Shown in pieces: positions 42,562 through 52,087 of a stretch of 62,466 bases of DNA (within the stretch, counting starts at the first letter, position 1; the number at the start of each line of letters is the position of its first letter). This stretch comes from Chloroflexota bacterium. Lineage in GTDB: Bacteria; Chloroflexota; Dehalococcoidia; FW602-bin16. A program made the translations under genes and the position numbers. The notes beneath the pieces are model-generated. The model had not been told where the DNA came from and did not search any database. It saw only the letters and a list, made by a program, of their open reading frames with translations. Location: NCBI GenBank assembly GCA_004297765.1, contig SCTZ01000190.1, positions 1 through 62,466 on the forward strand, in the 5' to 3' direction.

Positions 42562-44103
42562 ATGCCGACAGGCATGAATATCGTTTGGATCATTGTGGCT
42601 GCCCTGGTTGGAGCCGGAGTCGGCGGCGTAATCGGACTCTACGTCCGACAGTCCATCAGCAAAGGCCGGATCAGGGTGGCTGAAGAGAACATTGCTACGA
42701 TGCTGGCCGATGCCCGCACCAAGGAGAAGGAGATCCTTCTCGAAGCCAAGGAAGAGGCCATCAAGACCCGTACGGCGGTTGAGGCCGAGATGCGCGAGAA
42801 GCGCAGCGACCTACAGCGGCAAGAGCGACGGCTCTCCCAGAAGGAGGAGAACCTCGACCGGAAGCTGGACGGTCTGGAGCGCAGAGAGCGTAACCTGGTA
42901 AACAAGGAAAAAGATATTCAGGACTCCTACGCCAAGGTCGAGGAGATCAAGGCACGGCAGATCGAGGAGTTGCATCGGGTTTCGGGCATCACCCGCGAGG
43001 AGGCCAGAGAGCTAATCCTCCGCGCTATCGAAGGTGAGGTGCGGCAAGACGCCAGCCGGCGCGCGCGGGAGATCGAGGCCGAGATCAAGCGCGAGACCGA
43101 TCAAAAGGCAAGAAAGATCATCACCCTGGCTGTTCAGAGAATCGCGTCGGACGTCGTTTCGGAGACGACCGTCTCCGTCGTGCCGATTCCCAGCGATGAG
43201 ATGAAGGGGCGTATCATCGGGCGTGAGGGACGAAACATTCGCGCGCTGGAGAGCGCGACGGGCGTGGACCTCATCATCGACGACACCCCCGACGCCGTTA
43301 CCCTAAGCGGGTTCGATCCCGTCCGCCGCGAGGTGGCCCGGGTGGCTCTGAGCAAGCTAGTGCTGGATGGGCGGATCCATCCTGCGCGCATCGAAGAGGT
43401 TGTCCAAAAGGCGAAGGCCGAGGTCGACGCCACCATCCGAGAGGAAGGTGAGCAGGCGGCGCATAAGGCTGGTATACACGGTTTGCACCCCGAGCTGATC
43501 AAGCTGGTGGGGCGGCTGAAGTACCGCTACAGCTATGGGCAGAACGTTCTGGCTCACAGTCTGGAAGTTGCGCACCTCAGCGGGATTATCGCGGCAGAGC
43601 TAGGGGCAGACGTGAACGTGGCCAAGAAAGCCGGCTTCCTGCATGACATCGGCAAGGCCGTGGACCACGAAGTAGAGGGACCACACGCGGTCATCGGCGC
43701 GGATCTCGCCAAGCGGTTGGGGAAACATCCCAAGATCGTGCACGCTATAGCGGCGCACCACAACGACGAGGAGCCCGCGAGCGTGGAGGCCTACATCGTG
43801 GCGGCCGCCGACGCTATCAGTGGTGCTCGCCCGGGGGCTCGCCGGGAGTCAGTGGAGAACTACATCAAGCGACTGGAGGCCCTGGAGGGCATCGCCAACA
43901 GCTTCCCAGGGGTCGAGAAATCCTTCGCCATCCAGGCTGGGCGTGAGGTCCGGATTCTGGTGAAGCCGGACGAGATCGATGACCTGGCGTCCATGCGTCT
44001 GGCCAGGGATATCGTTAAGCGCATCGAGGATGGCATGGAGTACCCTGGTCAAATCAAAGTGACCGTGATCAGAGAGACCAGAGCCGTCGACTACGCGAAG
44101 TAG
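42562..44103 (+). CDS. rny: ribonuclease Y
   Basis: A 513-aa membrane-anchored endoribonuclease that starts mRNA decay. Order: one N-terminal TM helix ([20 protein letters not shown]), a long coiled coil to about residue 200, a KH RNA-binding domain ([15 protein letters not shown]), and an HD domain with [12 protein letters not shown] and [12 protein letters not shown]. Length matches the family. ATG 42562 has a GAGGTGAT ribosome-binding site; a longer upstream frame is excluded by the promoter. Followed by a strong terminator and then ymdB, a pairing also seen in Bacillus. Confidence 0.97.
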   Translation: MPTGMNIVWIIVAALVGAGVGGVIGLYVRQSISKGRIRVAEENIATMLADARTKEKEILLEAKEEAIKTRTAVEAEMREKRSDLQRQERRLSQKEENLDRKLDGLERRERNLVNKEKDIQDSYAKVEEIKARQIEELHRVSGITREEARELILRAIEGEVRQDASRRAREIEAEIKRETDQKARKIITLAVQRIASDVVSETTVSVVPIPSDEMKGRIIGREGRNIRALESATGVDLIIDDTPDAVTLSGFDPVRREVARVALSKLVLDGRIHPARIEEVVQKAKAEVDATIREEGEQAAHKAGIHGLHPELIKLVGRLKYRYSYGQNVLAHSLEVAHLSGIIAAELGADVNVAKKAGFLHDIGKAVDHEVEGPHAVIGADLAKRLGKHPKIVHAIAAHHNDEEPASVEAYIVAAADAISGARPGARRESVENYIKRLEALEGIANSFPGVEKSFAIQAGREVRILVKPDEIDDLASMRLARDIVKRIEDGMEYPGQIKVTVIRETRAVDYAK

Positions 44104-44130
44104 AGATCATCTGCAAAGTGCTGTGCTACG

Positions 44131-44172
44131 CTGGTAGCGCTTTGGATCGCAGGGCGCTACCAGTTTTGTTTT
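44131..44172 (+). terminator. rho-independent terminator after rny
   Basis: Stem CTGGTAGCGC / GCGCTACCAG, 13-base loop, then TTTTGTTTT. Located just before the ymdB start, so ymdB may depend on read-through or its own promoter. Confidence 0.9.
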
Positions 44173-44191
44173 GACGAGAAAGTGGATAGTT

Positions 44192-44965
44192 ATGAATATT
44201 CTCATCATCGGAGATGTGGTTGGACGTCCAGGACGCGGGGCGACGAAGCTCCTGCTGGCGGGGTTGCGCAAGAGGTACGCGCTGGACTTGGTGATCGTGA
44301 ATGGAGACAACGCCGCGGGTGGGCGCGGTCTGACCTCGAAGACCGCGGTCGAGTTGCTGGAGGCCGGGGCCGACGTGATCACGTCGGGCAACCACATCTG
44401 GAACCAGAAGGAGGTCCTTCCTCATCTGGATTCCGATCTGCCAATTGTCCGGCCACTAAACTATCCGCCGGGTGTGCCCGGACGGGGCTGGGTCGAGAGC
44501 AAGGGCGTCGTGGTGGTTAATCTCATGGCCCGCGTGTTTGTGGGCGAGTTCGACTGTCCGTTCCGAGCGTTCGATCAGTTGGTGGGGTTGAGAGAGGTGG
44601 CGGGCAAGATCATCGTTGTGGATCTCCATGGCGAAGCCACGTCAGAAAAGACGGCCTTTGGCTGGTACGCCGACGGACGCGCGGCGGCTGTCCTTGGAAC
44701 ACATACACACGTCCCCACGGCCGACAACCGCGTGCTGCCGCGCGGCACCGCGTACGTGTCCGACGTGGGAATGGTTGGTCCACGCGACTCGGTGATCGGG
44801 GTCAATCCCGATACCGCCGTCAGGAAGTTTCTGACCCAGATCCCCACGCATCTCACCGTGGCGGAAGGAGGACCCGTGGTCTTCAATTCGGTTCTGGTGG
44901 AGATCGACGAAGGCACTCGACTTGCCCGAAGTATCGTGCGGATCGATCGTGAGGTACCGGCGTGA
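44192..44965 (+). CDS. ymdB: YmdB-type metallophosphoesterase (cyclic-nucleotide phosphodiesterase)
   Basis: A 257-aa TIGR00282-family phosphoesterase with metal ligands in NILIIGDVVGRPGR, VNGDNAAGGRG, SGNHIWNQKE and LGTHTHVPTAD. In Bacillus and Deinococcus members hydrolyse 2',3'- and 3',5'-cyclic nucleotides. ATG 44192 fits the conserved start MNILIIGD. Its stop overlaps the GTG of the PHP gene, so the two are coupled. It probably works with RNase Y in RNA metabolism (inference). Confidence 0.93.
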   Translation: MNILIIGDVVGRPGRGATKLLLAGLRKRYALDLVIVNGDNAAGGRGLTSKTAVELLEAGADVITSGNHIWNQKEVLPHLDSDLPIVRPLNYPPGVPGRGWVESKGVVVVNLMARVFVGEFDCPFRAFDQLVGLREVAGKIIVVDLHGEATSEKTAFGWYADGRAAAVLGTHTHVPTADNRVLPRGTAYVSDVGMVGPRDSVIGVNPDTAVRKFLTQIPTHLTVAEGGPVVFNSVLVEIDEGTRLARSIVRIDREVPA

Positions 44966-45795
44966 CGAATCTTGTTGACCTGCATATGCACACAACGGCC
45001 TCGGACGGCGTGCTGTCGCCATCCGCTCTGGTGGATCTGGCGGCTAGCCGAGGGCTGTCTGTAATCGCTATCACCGACCACGACTCGACCGAGGGCATCG
45101 CCGAGGCTTCGTCCGCTGCCCAGAAGCATCCGGGCTTGCAGGTCATCCCCGGGATCGAAATGAGCGCTGAGACCGAGACGGACATTCACATCCTGGGCTA
45201 CTTTGTTGACGTAGAGGACACAGGATTTCAATCTCTTCTGACCAAGCTGCGCTCGGCCCGCAGCGATCGGGGCCGCCAGATCGTCGCAAAGCTGGCGGCA
45301 CTTGGGATGGATGTTTCGTGGACGCGCGTTCTGGAGTTGGCACAGGGTGGCGCCGTGGGGCGTCCGCACATCGCCCAGGCTCTCAAGGAGCGCGGCTACG
45401 TGCAAAACCTGAACGAGGCCTTCGAACGCTACATTGGTCATGGCGGACCCGCCTACGTCAGTCGCTATCGACTGACGCCAGCCGAGGCGATCGGCGTCCT
45501 GAACGACCTGGGCGCCGTGGCAGTGATGGCTCATCCGATGGATGTGACATTGCCGCGGGAAGCTATCGCAGAGATGGTACACAATGGTCTGGGGGGGCTG
45601 GAGTGCTACTATCCGGGGTATTCGCCCCGAACTCTCCACACGTTACTCAAGCTCGCGCGGGAGTTCGGGCTGGTTCCGACGGGGGGGACCGACTTTCATG
45701 GTCGGGAAGACGGCGCCGAGGCGGGTCCGGGCAGCGTCTACGTGCCGATCGAATCCGCACGCCGGCTGATCGCCCTGGCTTCGCGCAAGAGCTGA
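44962..45795 (+). CDS. PHP-domain phosphoesterase
   Basis: A 277-aa protein with PHP metal motifs: VDLHMHTTASDG, AITDHDSTEG, PGIEMSAE, MAHPMDVT and TGGTDFHG. Such proteins (YciV/RNase AM-like, 3',5'-nucleoside bisphosphate phosphatases) degrade short RNA ends or pAp. GTG 44962 overlaps the ymdB stop by four bases. The RNA-decay neighbourhood (rny, ymdB) supports an RNA or nucleotide substrate. Confidence 0.9.
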   Translation: MTNLVDLHMHTTASDGVLSPSALVDLAASRGLSVIAITDHDSTEGIAEASSAAQKHPGLQVIPGIEMSAETETDIHILGYFVDVEDTGFQSLLTKLRSARSDRGRQIVAKLAALGMDVSWTRVLELAQGGAVGRPHIAQALKERGYVQNLNEAFERYIGHGGPAYVSRYRLTPAEAIGVLNDLGAVAVMAHPMDVTLPREAIAEMVHNGLGGLECYYPGYSPRTLHTLLKLAREFGLVPTGGTDFHGREDGAEAGPGSVYVPIESARRLIALASRKS

Positions 45796-45801
45796 GCGGC
45801 C

Positions 45802-46965
45802 GTGGCTGTCGGTCGAGACGAAGTGGTGGGTCTGGCGTGCCGCCTACTCGGGCGTGCCTTTCCCTCCGCGCCTCTGCCTCTCTCCGAACTCCAAGCGGCA
45901 CGACGCGTCCTGGTCCTCAAGCCTTGCTGCCTGGGTGACGTTCTGCTGTCGACGGCCGCATTGGCGGCGCTGCGCTCGGCTTTGCCTGATGCCTGGCTGG
46001 CCTATGCTGTCGGAGATTGGGCGCGCGCCGCTCTGACGGGCAACCCTCATCTGGACGCCATCCTTCCGTGCAAGGTGCGGGGTGGGGAGCGACCTCGGCT
46101 TGCCGATTACCGGGACACCGTGGCCACTTTGCGTCGAGAGCGATTCGACGTGTGCTTCGTCCTCGATCGCTCCCCGCTCATCACTGTTCTGCCGGTTCTG
46201 GCCGGCATCTCCCATCGCATCGGCATTGACAGCGGTGGGCGCGGCTTCAGTCTCACGGTCCGTGTACCCTGGGCGGAGCAGAAGCATGAGGCGGAGCTGT
46301 ACCTGGATACCGTACGCGCTGTTGGAATCGGCACGACCGGTTTCGGCATGGAATTCTATCCGTCTGCCGATGATCTGAGCTGGGCCCGCGCGCGGCTGGG
46401 AGCCCTGGATCGCTTGCGAGTTGGCACAGTCCCCAGAGTTGCGATCCATCCGGGCGGCGGCGTGAATCCGGGCATGACGCTACTGGCCAAGCGCTGGCCG
46501 GCCGAACGATACGTGGCCTTCGTCCTTCGTCTACTTGAAAAAGGTAGACAAGTAGTCTTGATCGGTGGAAGCTCGGATGCCGAGGTCGTCCGCGAGGTCG
46601 AGACTGGAATCGGCGCGGCGGCGACGTCCGACGGTCTCCTCACGGTGCTAGGCGAAACCTCGCTGGGCCAGTTGGCCGCGCTGATCAGCTCCTGCGACCT
46701 TTTCGTGGGCAACGATACCGGACCGATGCACCTGGCCGCTGCCGTCGGAACGCCGGTCGTCGCGATCTTCGGTCCCTCCACCCCCGCCATGTACGGCCCG
46801 TACTCTCCCCGTGCGCGTAGTATCTATCGTCAGGTCCACTGCAGCCCCTGCTTCGTCAAAGGCCGCTTCGCCCGCGATTGCCAGGACTACATCTGCATGC
46901 AGGCCGTGGACGTGGACCACGTGTGGGAGACGGCCGTCGACCTGGTGCCGGCGGTGGGGCGCTAG
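45802..46965 (+). CDS. glycosyltransferase family 9 (heptosyltransferase-like)
   Basis: A 387-aa GT-B enzyme with the N-terminal VLVLKPCCLGDVLLSTAAL loop, FDVCFVLDRSP, RVAIHPGGGVNPGM and FVGNDTGPMHLAAAVGTPVV, diagnostic of GT9. No lipid A or Kdo genes are present here, so the acceptor is probably another surface glycan. It begins with GTG six bases after the PHP gene, same operon. Its TAG overlaps the stop of the convergent DipZ-like gene through a shared CTAG. Confidence 0.88.
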   Translation: MAVGRDEVVGLACRLLGRAFPSAPLPLSELQAARRVLVLKPCCLGDVLLSTAALAALRSALPDAWLAYAVGDWARAALTGNPHLDAILPCKVRGGERPRLADYRDTVATLRRERFDVCFVLDRSPLITVLPVLAGISHRIGIDSGGRGFSLTVRVPWAEQKHEAELYLDTVRAVGIGTTGFGMEFYPSADDLSWARARLGALDRLRVGTVPRVAIHPGGGVNPGMTLLAKRWPAERYVAFVLRLLEKGRQVVLIGGSSDAEVVREVETGIGAAATSDGLLTVLGETSLGQLAALISSCDLFVGNDTGPMHLAAAVGTPVVAIFGPSTPAMYGPYSPRARSIYRQVHCSPCFVKGRFARDCQDYICMQAVDVDHVWETAVDLVPAVGR

Positions 46966-47966
46966 GCGCTGGCGCATCCGCCGAAGGTGAAGGCATAGAT
47001 CTCGAGTCCCTCGGCGTCCGTGGAGAGTCGCAGGAGATGGGAGCCGAGGTGGGGGTCTTCGATTAGGTTGTACATGCGGGGCTCGCTGACCTCCACGTAG
47101 GTCGCTCCGTCCGATCGGACCAGATCGGCACCCATGGCGTCGACCGGGATGGGGGCTCCGTCTCTAGTTACATAAACGCGGATAGGACGACCTGCCGTTG
47201 GCTGCATCACGGCGTTCACCTCGAAGGCGTGATAAGGGACCGCGACATAATCCTCGGGCGCTGCCGTCGTCCTGGTGTGCCGGACGAGCTCGGATTCGGC
47301 CTGCCAAGCTCCCCTGAGGTAGATCTTGCCGTCTCTATAAGCGCCGGGGTCGGTATACTCGTTGACTCGATCCCGCACGTAACCGCTGGTGTTGCCCAGC
47401 CGCCCGCGGAAGTATCCGCAGTAGAGCTCGGGCGTAGTCGGGAAGCAGATCCCACGCCGGCGCTCTTCCGCTGTCTCCTCGACCTTCGGCAGCGGGAGAC
47501 CGGGATGCATTGCGCGCAGCAACGCCTGGATCGCGTCCTCGGTTTGGGCATAGGCCCCCTCTCCGGCGTGGTCGTAGCGGATGATGCCGTTGGCATCGAT
47601 CAGGAGCTTGCGCGGCCAGTAGTGGTTGGCGTAGGCGTTCCAGATATGATAGTCGTTGTCGAGGACGACCGGGTAGCGGATGCTGTTCTCGGCGACGAAT
47701 CGCTCCACGTTACGTGAGTCCTTCTCGAAACCGAACTCCGGTGTATGCACGCCTATAATAGTGAGGCCCTTCCCCGCGTACTTCTCGTGCCAGCTTTTCA
47801 CATAGGGTAAGGTACGCAGACAGTTCACGCAGGAGTACGTCCAGAAGTCGATCAAGACCACTCTCCCCCGCAGGTCGCGCATGTGCAACGGCGGAGAGTT
47901 GATCCATGGTCCATCGCTGGTAAGCTCAGGCGCGTGCAGTCCCACGAGACTGCTGTCGAATAGCAT
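46962..47966 (-). CDS. DipZ-like thioredoxin-fold protein
   Basis: A 334-aa soluble protein. The N-terminal 150 residues are a TlpA/AhpC-type redoxin with CXXC in YSCVNCLRTLPY and GVHTPEFGFEKD. The C-terminal half (GYFRGRLGNTSGY and later strands) matches the C-terminal domain of mycobacterial DipZ. No membrane segment or signal is visible, so it lacks the CcdA part of full DipZ. ATG 47966 has AAGGAAGG upstream. Likely a disulfide or peroxide reductase. Confidence 0.87.
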   Translation of the reverse strand: MLFDSSLVGLHAPELTSDGPWINSPPLHMRDLRGRVVLIDFWTYSCVNCLRTLPYVKSWHEKYAGKGLTIIGVHTPEFGFEKDSRNVERFVAENSIRYPVVLDNDYHIWNAYANHYWPRKLLIDANGIIRYDHAGEGAYAQTEDAIQALLRAMHPGLPLPKVEETAEERRRGICFPTTPELYCGYFRGRLGNTSGYVRDRVNEYTDPGAYRDGKIYLRGAWQAESELVRHTRTTAAPEDYVAVPYHAFEVNAVMQPTAGRPIRVYVTRDGAPIPVDAMGADLVRSDGATYVEVSEPRMYNLIEDPHLGSHLLRLSTDAEGLEIYAFTFGGCASA

Positions 47967-48074
47967 GGTGATGCCTTCCTTGTCGTCAATGGGCAGTATT
48001 GTCACTGTCGACGAAGGACGCATCTTTCGTGCCAAATTCTCCAGCTCACTGCTCGAAGTACTCTTTGACTTCAG

Positions 48075-51000
48075 CTACTGGATCAGGACAGAGCCGAGCG
48101 TGACATAATCGTCGGTGGCGACCGGGAGTCGCCGACCGGTCGCGCTGTCGTATAGGCCGGCGATGAGGGTATACCGGCCGGGCCGGAGGCCCTCCAAACC
48201 GACCAGGGGGTGCGGGTCCGTGACTACCTCGGGAGGGAGCCAGCCGGACGTTGGGCGTTTGCCAAGTTGAGGGATGCTGTCATGCTGCGCCACCAGCCGT
48301 CCCTCGGCATTCAGAAGCTGGACGAAGGCGATCAGGCTCTGATCGGTCTGTGCCTGCGCACGCCAGTACAGGGTGACGTTCAATCCAGATGGACGCTTGC
48401 CTTCTGGACCAAACGCTAGCGCCCCACTGGCCTCCGGCGCTACTCGCCAGCCGGCGCCAATTGAGACAGCCGCCAGTTGAGCCAGGTAGCCGACGTCCTT
48501 CCCTACGGCCGAGCTCGTCGCTGGAATATCGACCTGGTAGTCGAATGCGTGCACGCGAATCGTTGTTACGGTCGTGCGATCGCTGGCAAAGATCCACCAG
48601 GACGGACCAATGCGCCAGAAGGGTGCATCGTTGCGGCCGACGTAGGCCGCTACCTGGTATTGCCCGGACGCAACACCCTGTGGAATACGCATGGTGTGGT
48701 CGCTGGCTAGGAGGGCGCCGTTCACCTTCTGGGAGTCGGGCAGGTCGTTGAACATTGAGCTCACCATGCTGGTGATCACCTTGCCATTCGGCGCAAGCAA
48801 CGCAAGCCGGATGTTGATGCGATTGATGGGCTGGGCATCCGAGGAGAGACGCCAGTACAGCCGCAGCGGCACGTTCTCACCGGGATGGAGGTCGGCGATG
48901 GGGCTCTTGGCGGCCAGTAGGACCAGTGGACCGACCTGGGAGTCAAGCCGCGTGGCGTTGGCGGGCAGGGCGCGGGTGTTGACCGCATCGAAGCCTTGCA
49001 GCTCTATGTCACCCAGCGGCATGGACTCCCGCGGCAGCCGGCCCGGTGTCACGACGGGAAGCGCCTGACTGTCTTCAGAGCGGCGCAGACCAACGGAGAG
49101 AGAGTAGCGACCCGGCGGTGTGCCGGGATCGGGATCGAGCACTCTCTCGTCAACGACAATGTCGCCTTGCTTCCAAGAAGTGGTCGGGAAGAAGCCACCG
49201 TAGGGCTCGCCATCGAACGAGGCCCAGATCCGCCCCTGACTATCGGTGAGGTTGCCGAAGACTCGCAGCTTCTGGGGCGTGGCTAGGGCCTGCCAGAAGA
49301 GGGTCAAGTAGATACGTCCTGGCGTGGCTGTGGACGGCTCCATCCTGTAACCGATCAGACGAATGTTGTCGCCCACAGTGGCCGTTACGGGAGCGACTCC
49401 CGAGGGAAGCCTATCGACCAGGCGGGGTGAGGTTTGATAGAGGTAGATGTCCTGGAAGTAGTCTGGCCCGGTGAAGGTTATCTTCTCGAGCCGAGAGTAC
49501 GACGTGTCCAGGATGGCAAGGAGATCGGAGTCTTTCTGATGATCCCAGTAGTCGGTCAGGATCCACAGACGGCGATGTTGACTGGCGATGCTAGCCAGTT
49601 GTTCCGTCACCTCTTCGGGCGTGGCCCCATCCGCAAACGTCCGCAGCCTGTACTGGTCTAGTGAGCCGACCTGGTAGTACTCCAGGGTTGTGTAGAGCTT
49701 GGACGAGGTGAGCAAGACCGCGTCGTCCTCGCGGGCCTCCCGAACGATGTGCGCCGACACACCGCGCAGGTTTTGCTTGGTGTTCACCATGGAGGTCTGG
49801 ACGTAGATCAGGGCCGCGACGCCGATCCCTGCGAGGCAGAGGAGTGCCACAATTCCGGCCGCGCGGCGGAACCTGAACAGTCGCGCGGTGCCCAGACCGA
49901 GAAGGATGTAGTAGCCCGGCGCTAGGAACGCGGCATAGCGGGCGCTGTAGGTGACACGGCCCCACTCGATGAGGAGATACAAGCCCAGGAATGGGATGAC
50001 CAGGACAGACGCCATAACGATCGCCACGCGAAAGCGCGATGGCGATGCCAGGCTGAGAATGCCGCCGGCGAGCACGATTCCGAATGGGATCAACAGGACA
50101 GGCAGCGGTAGGAATTCGCTGGCGCCTCTGATGCCAAGGTTGTGCGGGAGATCCTGGACGAAGGCGATGAGGGATATACTGTACGCGCTATCGGCCACCG
50201 TCCTGAAGCGCTGCAGCACAAAGAAGCTGGTGGGCGCGGCCAGCACCCCCAGGGCTAGGATGCCACCGGCGAGGATACGCCGGCGCTGGGTCCGACCGGC
50301 GATGACGTACAAGACCGCCGCGACCAACTCGCAGCCGATGAGGATGGCGGACATGTACTGAGTTGCGAACATGGCCGCGAGACTGACGATCCACGCAATG
50401 GCCCAGCCGGGGTGATGGGAGTCGTCGAGGGCCCGCAGCAGAAGATACACCGAAAGGAAGCTCAGAAGAGCCAGCAGCGCGTATGGGCGTGCCTCCCACG
50501 CTGCCCACATGAGAAACGGAGAAGTAGCCCACAGAGCGGCCACCGCGATCCCGGCCGTGCGCCCGGCCATCCGCGATCCTGTGACATAGGCCAGCGGCAC
50601 CGCCAGAATCGTGTATGCCACCGAGGGAAAGCGCAGAACGTATTCGCTGGGGCCCGCTATCGCCAGCAATCCGGAAAGCAGCGCGAAATACAGCGGCGGA
50701 TGCTGGTCGATTGTGACCAGTGGCCCCAGCAGAATCTGATTGGAGAGCGTATAAAGTAGCCCGCCGTTGGCTCGATTGAAGCTGAGAGTCTCGTCCCACC
50801 ACAGGCTATCGACGCCGAGGTTGACGACGTGAAAGCCGAACGCCACCAGGACAACAGCGACCACGACAAGAGGAAGAATCACGGCGCCCGTCCGGAGCTT
50901 GCCGCGGGACGGAATAGGCCTCTGAGCGGGACGGCCCGGCGCCGCCTTCAAGAACCGCGGACATAGCCTGTGCACGCGCGAGAGGCACACGAGCTTCTGC

Positions 51001-51131
51001 TCGTTTACAGTGGGGCAATGAGACCGTGATGAGGCCATACAGTTCGCGCAGCCGGTTGGGTACGGCTTATACGAGGACGCATCATTTTGCAGCCCGAGAT
51101 ACGGACAGCATTCGACTCCGTAGACGGCCAT
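48075..51131 (-). CDS. GT39/ArnT-like membrane glycosyltransferase with C-terminal extension
   Basis: A 1018-aa polytopic protein. The catalytic GT-C motifs are in LGVDSLWWDETLSF and TIDQHPPLYFALL; about ten TM helices follow. The last 450 residues form beta-rich modules (PGRYSLSVGL, SGQYQVAAYVGR, PGRYTLIAGLYD), presumably outside the membrane. It should move a sugar from a lipid carrier to a lipid or protein. The start at ATG 51131 has AGGAGAT upstream, giving an unusual 75-residue cysteine-containing N-terminus before the first helix. Substrates unknown. Confidence 0.85.
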   Translation of the reverse strand: MAVYGVECCPYLGLQNDASSYKPYPTGCANCMASSRSHCPTVNEQKLVCLSRVHRLCPRFLKAAPGRPAQRPIPSRGKLRTGAVILPLVVVAVVLVAFGFHVVNLGVDSLWWDETLSFNRANGGLLYTLSNQILLGPLVTIDQHPPLYFALLSGLLAIAGPSEYVLRFPSVAYTILAVPLAYVTGSRMAGRTAGIAVAALWATSPFLMWAAWEARPYALLALLSFLSVYLLLRALDDSHHPGWAIAWIVSLAAMFATQYMSAILIGCELVAAVLYVIAGRTQRRRILAGGILALGVLAAPTSFFVLQRFRTVADSAYSISLIAFVQDLPHNLGIRGASEFLPLPVLLIPFGIVLAGGILSLASPSRFRVAIVMASVLVIPFLGLYLLIEWGRVTYSARYAAFLAPGYYILLGLGTARLFRFRRAAGIVALLCLAGIGVAALIYVQTSMVNTKQNLRGVSAHIVREAREDDAVLLTSSKLYTTLEYYQVGSLDQYRLRTFADGATPEEVTEQLASIASQHRRLWILTDYWDHQKDSDLLAILDTSYSRLEKITFTGPDYFQDIYLYQTSPRLVDRLPSGVAPVTATVGDNIRLIGYRMEPSTATPGRIYLTLFWQALATPQKLRVFGNLTDSQGRIWASFDGEPYGGFFPTTSWKQGDIVVDERVLDPDPGTPPGRYSLSVGLRRSEDSQALPVVTPGRLPRESMPLGDIELQGFDAVNTRALPANATRLDSQVGPLVLLAAKSPIADLHPGENVPLRLYWRLSSDAQPINRINIRLALLAPNGKVITSMVSSMFNDLPDSQKVNGALLASDHTMRIPQGVASGQYQVAAYVGRNDAPFWRIGPSWWIFASDRTTVTTIRVHAFDYQVDIPATSSAVGKDVGYLAQLAAVSIGAGWRVAPEASGALAFGPEGKRPSGLNVTLYWRAQAQTDQSLIAFVQLLNAEGRLVAQHDSIPQLGKRPTSGWLPPEVVTDPHPLVGLEGLRPGRYTLIAGLYDSATGRRLPVATDDYVTLGSVLIQ

Positions 51132-51277
51132 TCATCGATCTCCTAAGCAGTCGCATCATATCATGCTCGATGGGGGCTGGCTAGTCGAGAAGTGGCTCTG
51201 CGGCTCGACCAGTACTGCAGTGCGCATCTTCTCAGGTCCACCATCGGCAAGGCGTAGTAAGTAGATGTGGCAGCGAT

Positions 51278-51304
51278 GTAGTACAATATAGACATGAGTA
51301 CTAC
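51278..51304 (+). promoter_or_regulatory. VapBC promoter with inverted repeat
   Basis: GTAGTAC (51278-51284) and GTACTAC (51298-51304) are complementary arms flanking a TACAAT (51282-51287) and ATATAG region. It is a plausible AbrB-type antitoxin operator over the -10. Confidence 0.5.
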
Positions 51305-51323
51305 CTCTTACGAGGCATGACGC

Positions 51324-51614
51324 ATGAAAGAACTGCTGACGGTTGTAACACGCAAAGGACAAATCACTATTCCCGCCGAGATCCGCAAAGCTCTTAACTT
51401 GAAACAGGGAGATAAGGTCGCCTTGTCCATCAATGAGACGGAAGAGTCACAGGCGACTCTGAAACCGGTGCGGTCGGTGGCCGCTATGACGTTTGGCTCG
51501 GTGAAGCCCCGAAAACAGCCTGAGGATTTTGGGGAACTCCGGCGACAGTTTGAGGAAGGCCTGGCCGAGGAGGCGATGTCAGAGACCCAAGGCTCCAGCA
51601 AACAGGAAGCATGA
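51324..51614 (+). CDS. AbrB-type (VapB) antitoxin
   Basis: A 96-aa protein with an N-terminal swapped-hairpin AbrB domain (TVVTRKGQITIPAEIRKALN, then GDKVALSI) and a C-terminal toxin-binding tail. It overlaps the PIN toxin start by four bases (ATGA). It should repress from the inverted repeat at 51278-51304. Confidence 0.9.
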   Translation: MKELLTVVTRKGQITIPAEIRKALNLKQGDKVALSINETEESQATLKPVRSVAAMTFGSVKPRKQPEDFGELRRQFEEGLAEEAMSETQGSSKQEA

Positions 51615-52024
51615 CCAAACGGTTTCTGGATACCAATGTCATCCTGCGACACCTACTGAACGATGATCCAGTGCAGTCTCCTGCCTGTTTCGCCCTGATC
51701 GAAGCGATTGAGCAGGCGAAGGCCTCGGCCTGGACCTCTCATCTGGTGATAGCTGAGCTAGTGTTTGTGCTGTCAAGCAAGAGGACCTTCAATCTCAGCC
51801 GGACCGAAGTGCGCGATCGGCTTCTGCCCCTGATAGGCTTGCCCAACCTGGAGATCTCGCAGAAACGTCTTTTCGACCGTGTCTTTGAGCTCTATACCAG
51901 CCTACCCATCGACTTTGTGGACTGCTATCATGCCGCTCTCCTGGGGAGCCGCAAGGAGTGCGAGCTATACAGCTACGATACCCACTTCGACCGAGTGGAT
52001 GGTCTGCAGAGGCTGGAACCGTAA
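51611..52024 (+). CDS. PIN-domain ribonuclease toxin (VapC-type)
   Basis: A 137-aa PIN domain: first acidic residue in RFLDTNVILRHLL, glutamate in IAELVFVL, and the later acids in IDFVDCYHAALL and YDTHFDR. A complete four-acid site, so likely active on RNA. Coupled to the AbrB-type antitoxin. Confidence 0.92.
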   Translation: MTKRFLDTNVILRHLLNDDPVQSPACFALIEAIEQAKASAWTSHLVIAELVFVLSSKRTFNLSRTEVRDRLLPLIGLPNLEISQKRLFDRVFELYTSLPIDFVDCYHAALLGSRKECELYSYDTHFDRVDGLQRLEP

Positions 52025-52037
52025 GGGAATGGAATGC

Positions 52038-52059
52038 GATCCGTCCGATCGGACGGATC
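52038..52059. repeat. 22-bp perfect GATCCG/CGGATC palindrome in a convergent gap
   Basis: Half-site GATCCGTCCGA. It lies between the ends of vapC-type and GT4 genes. Same family as 236-257, 984-1029 and 36380-36436. Confidence 0.75.
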
Positions 52060-52087
52060 AGACTCATTGATTCTGGGGCTGGGGATG

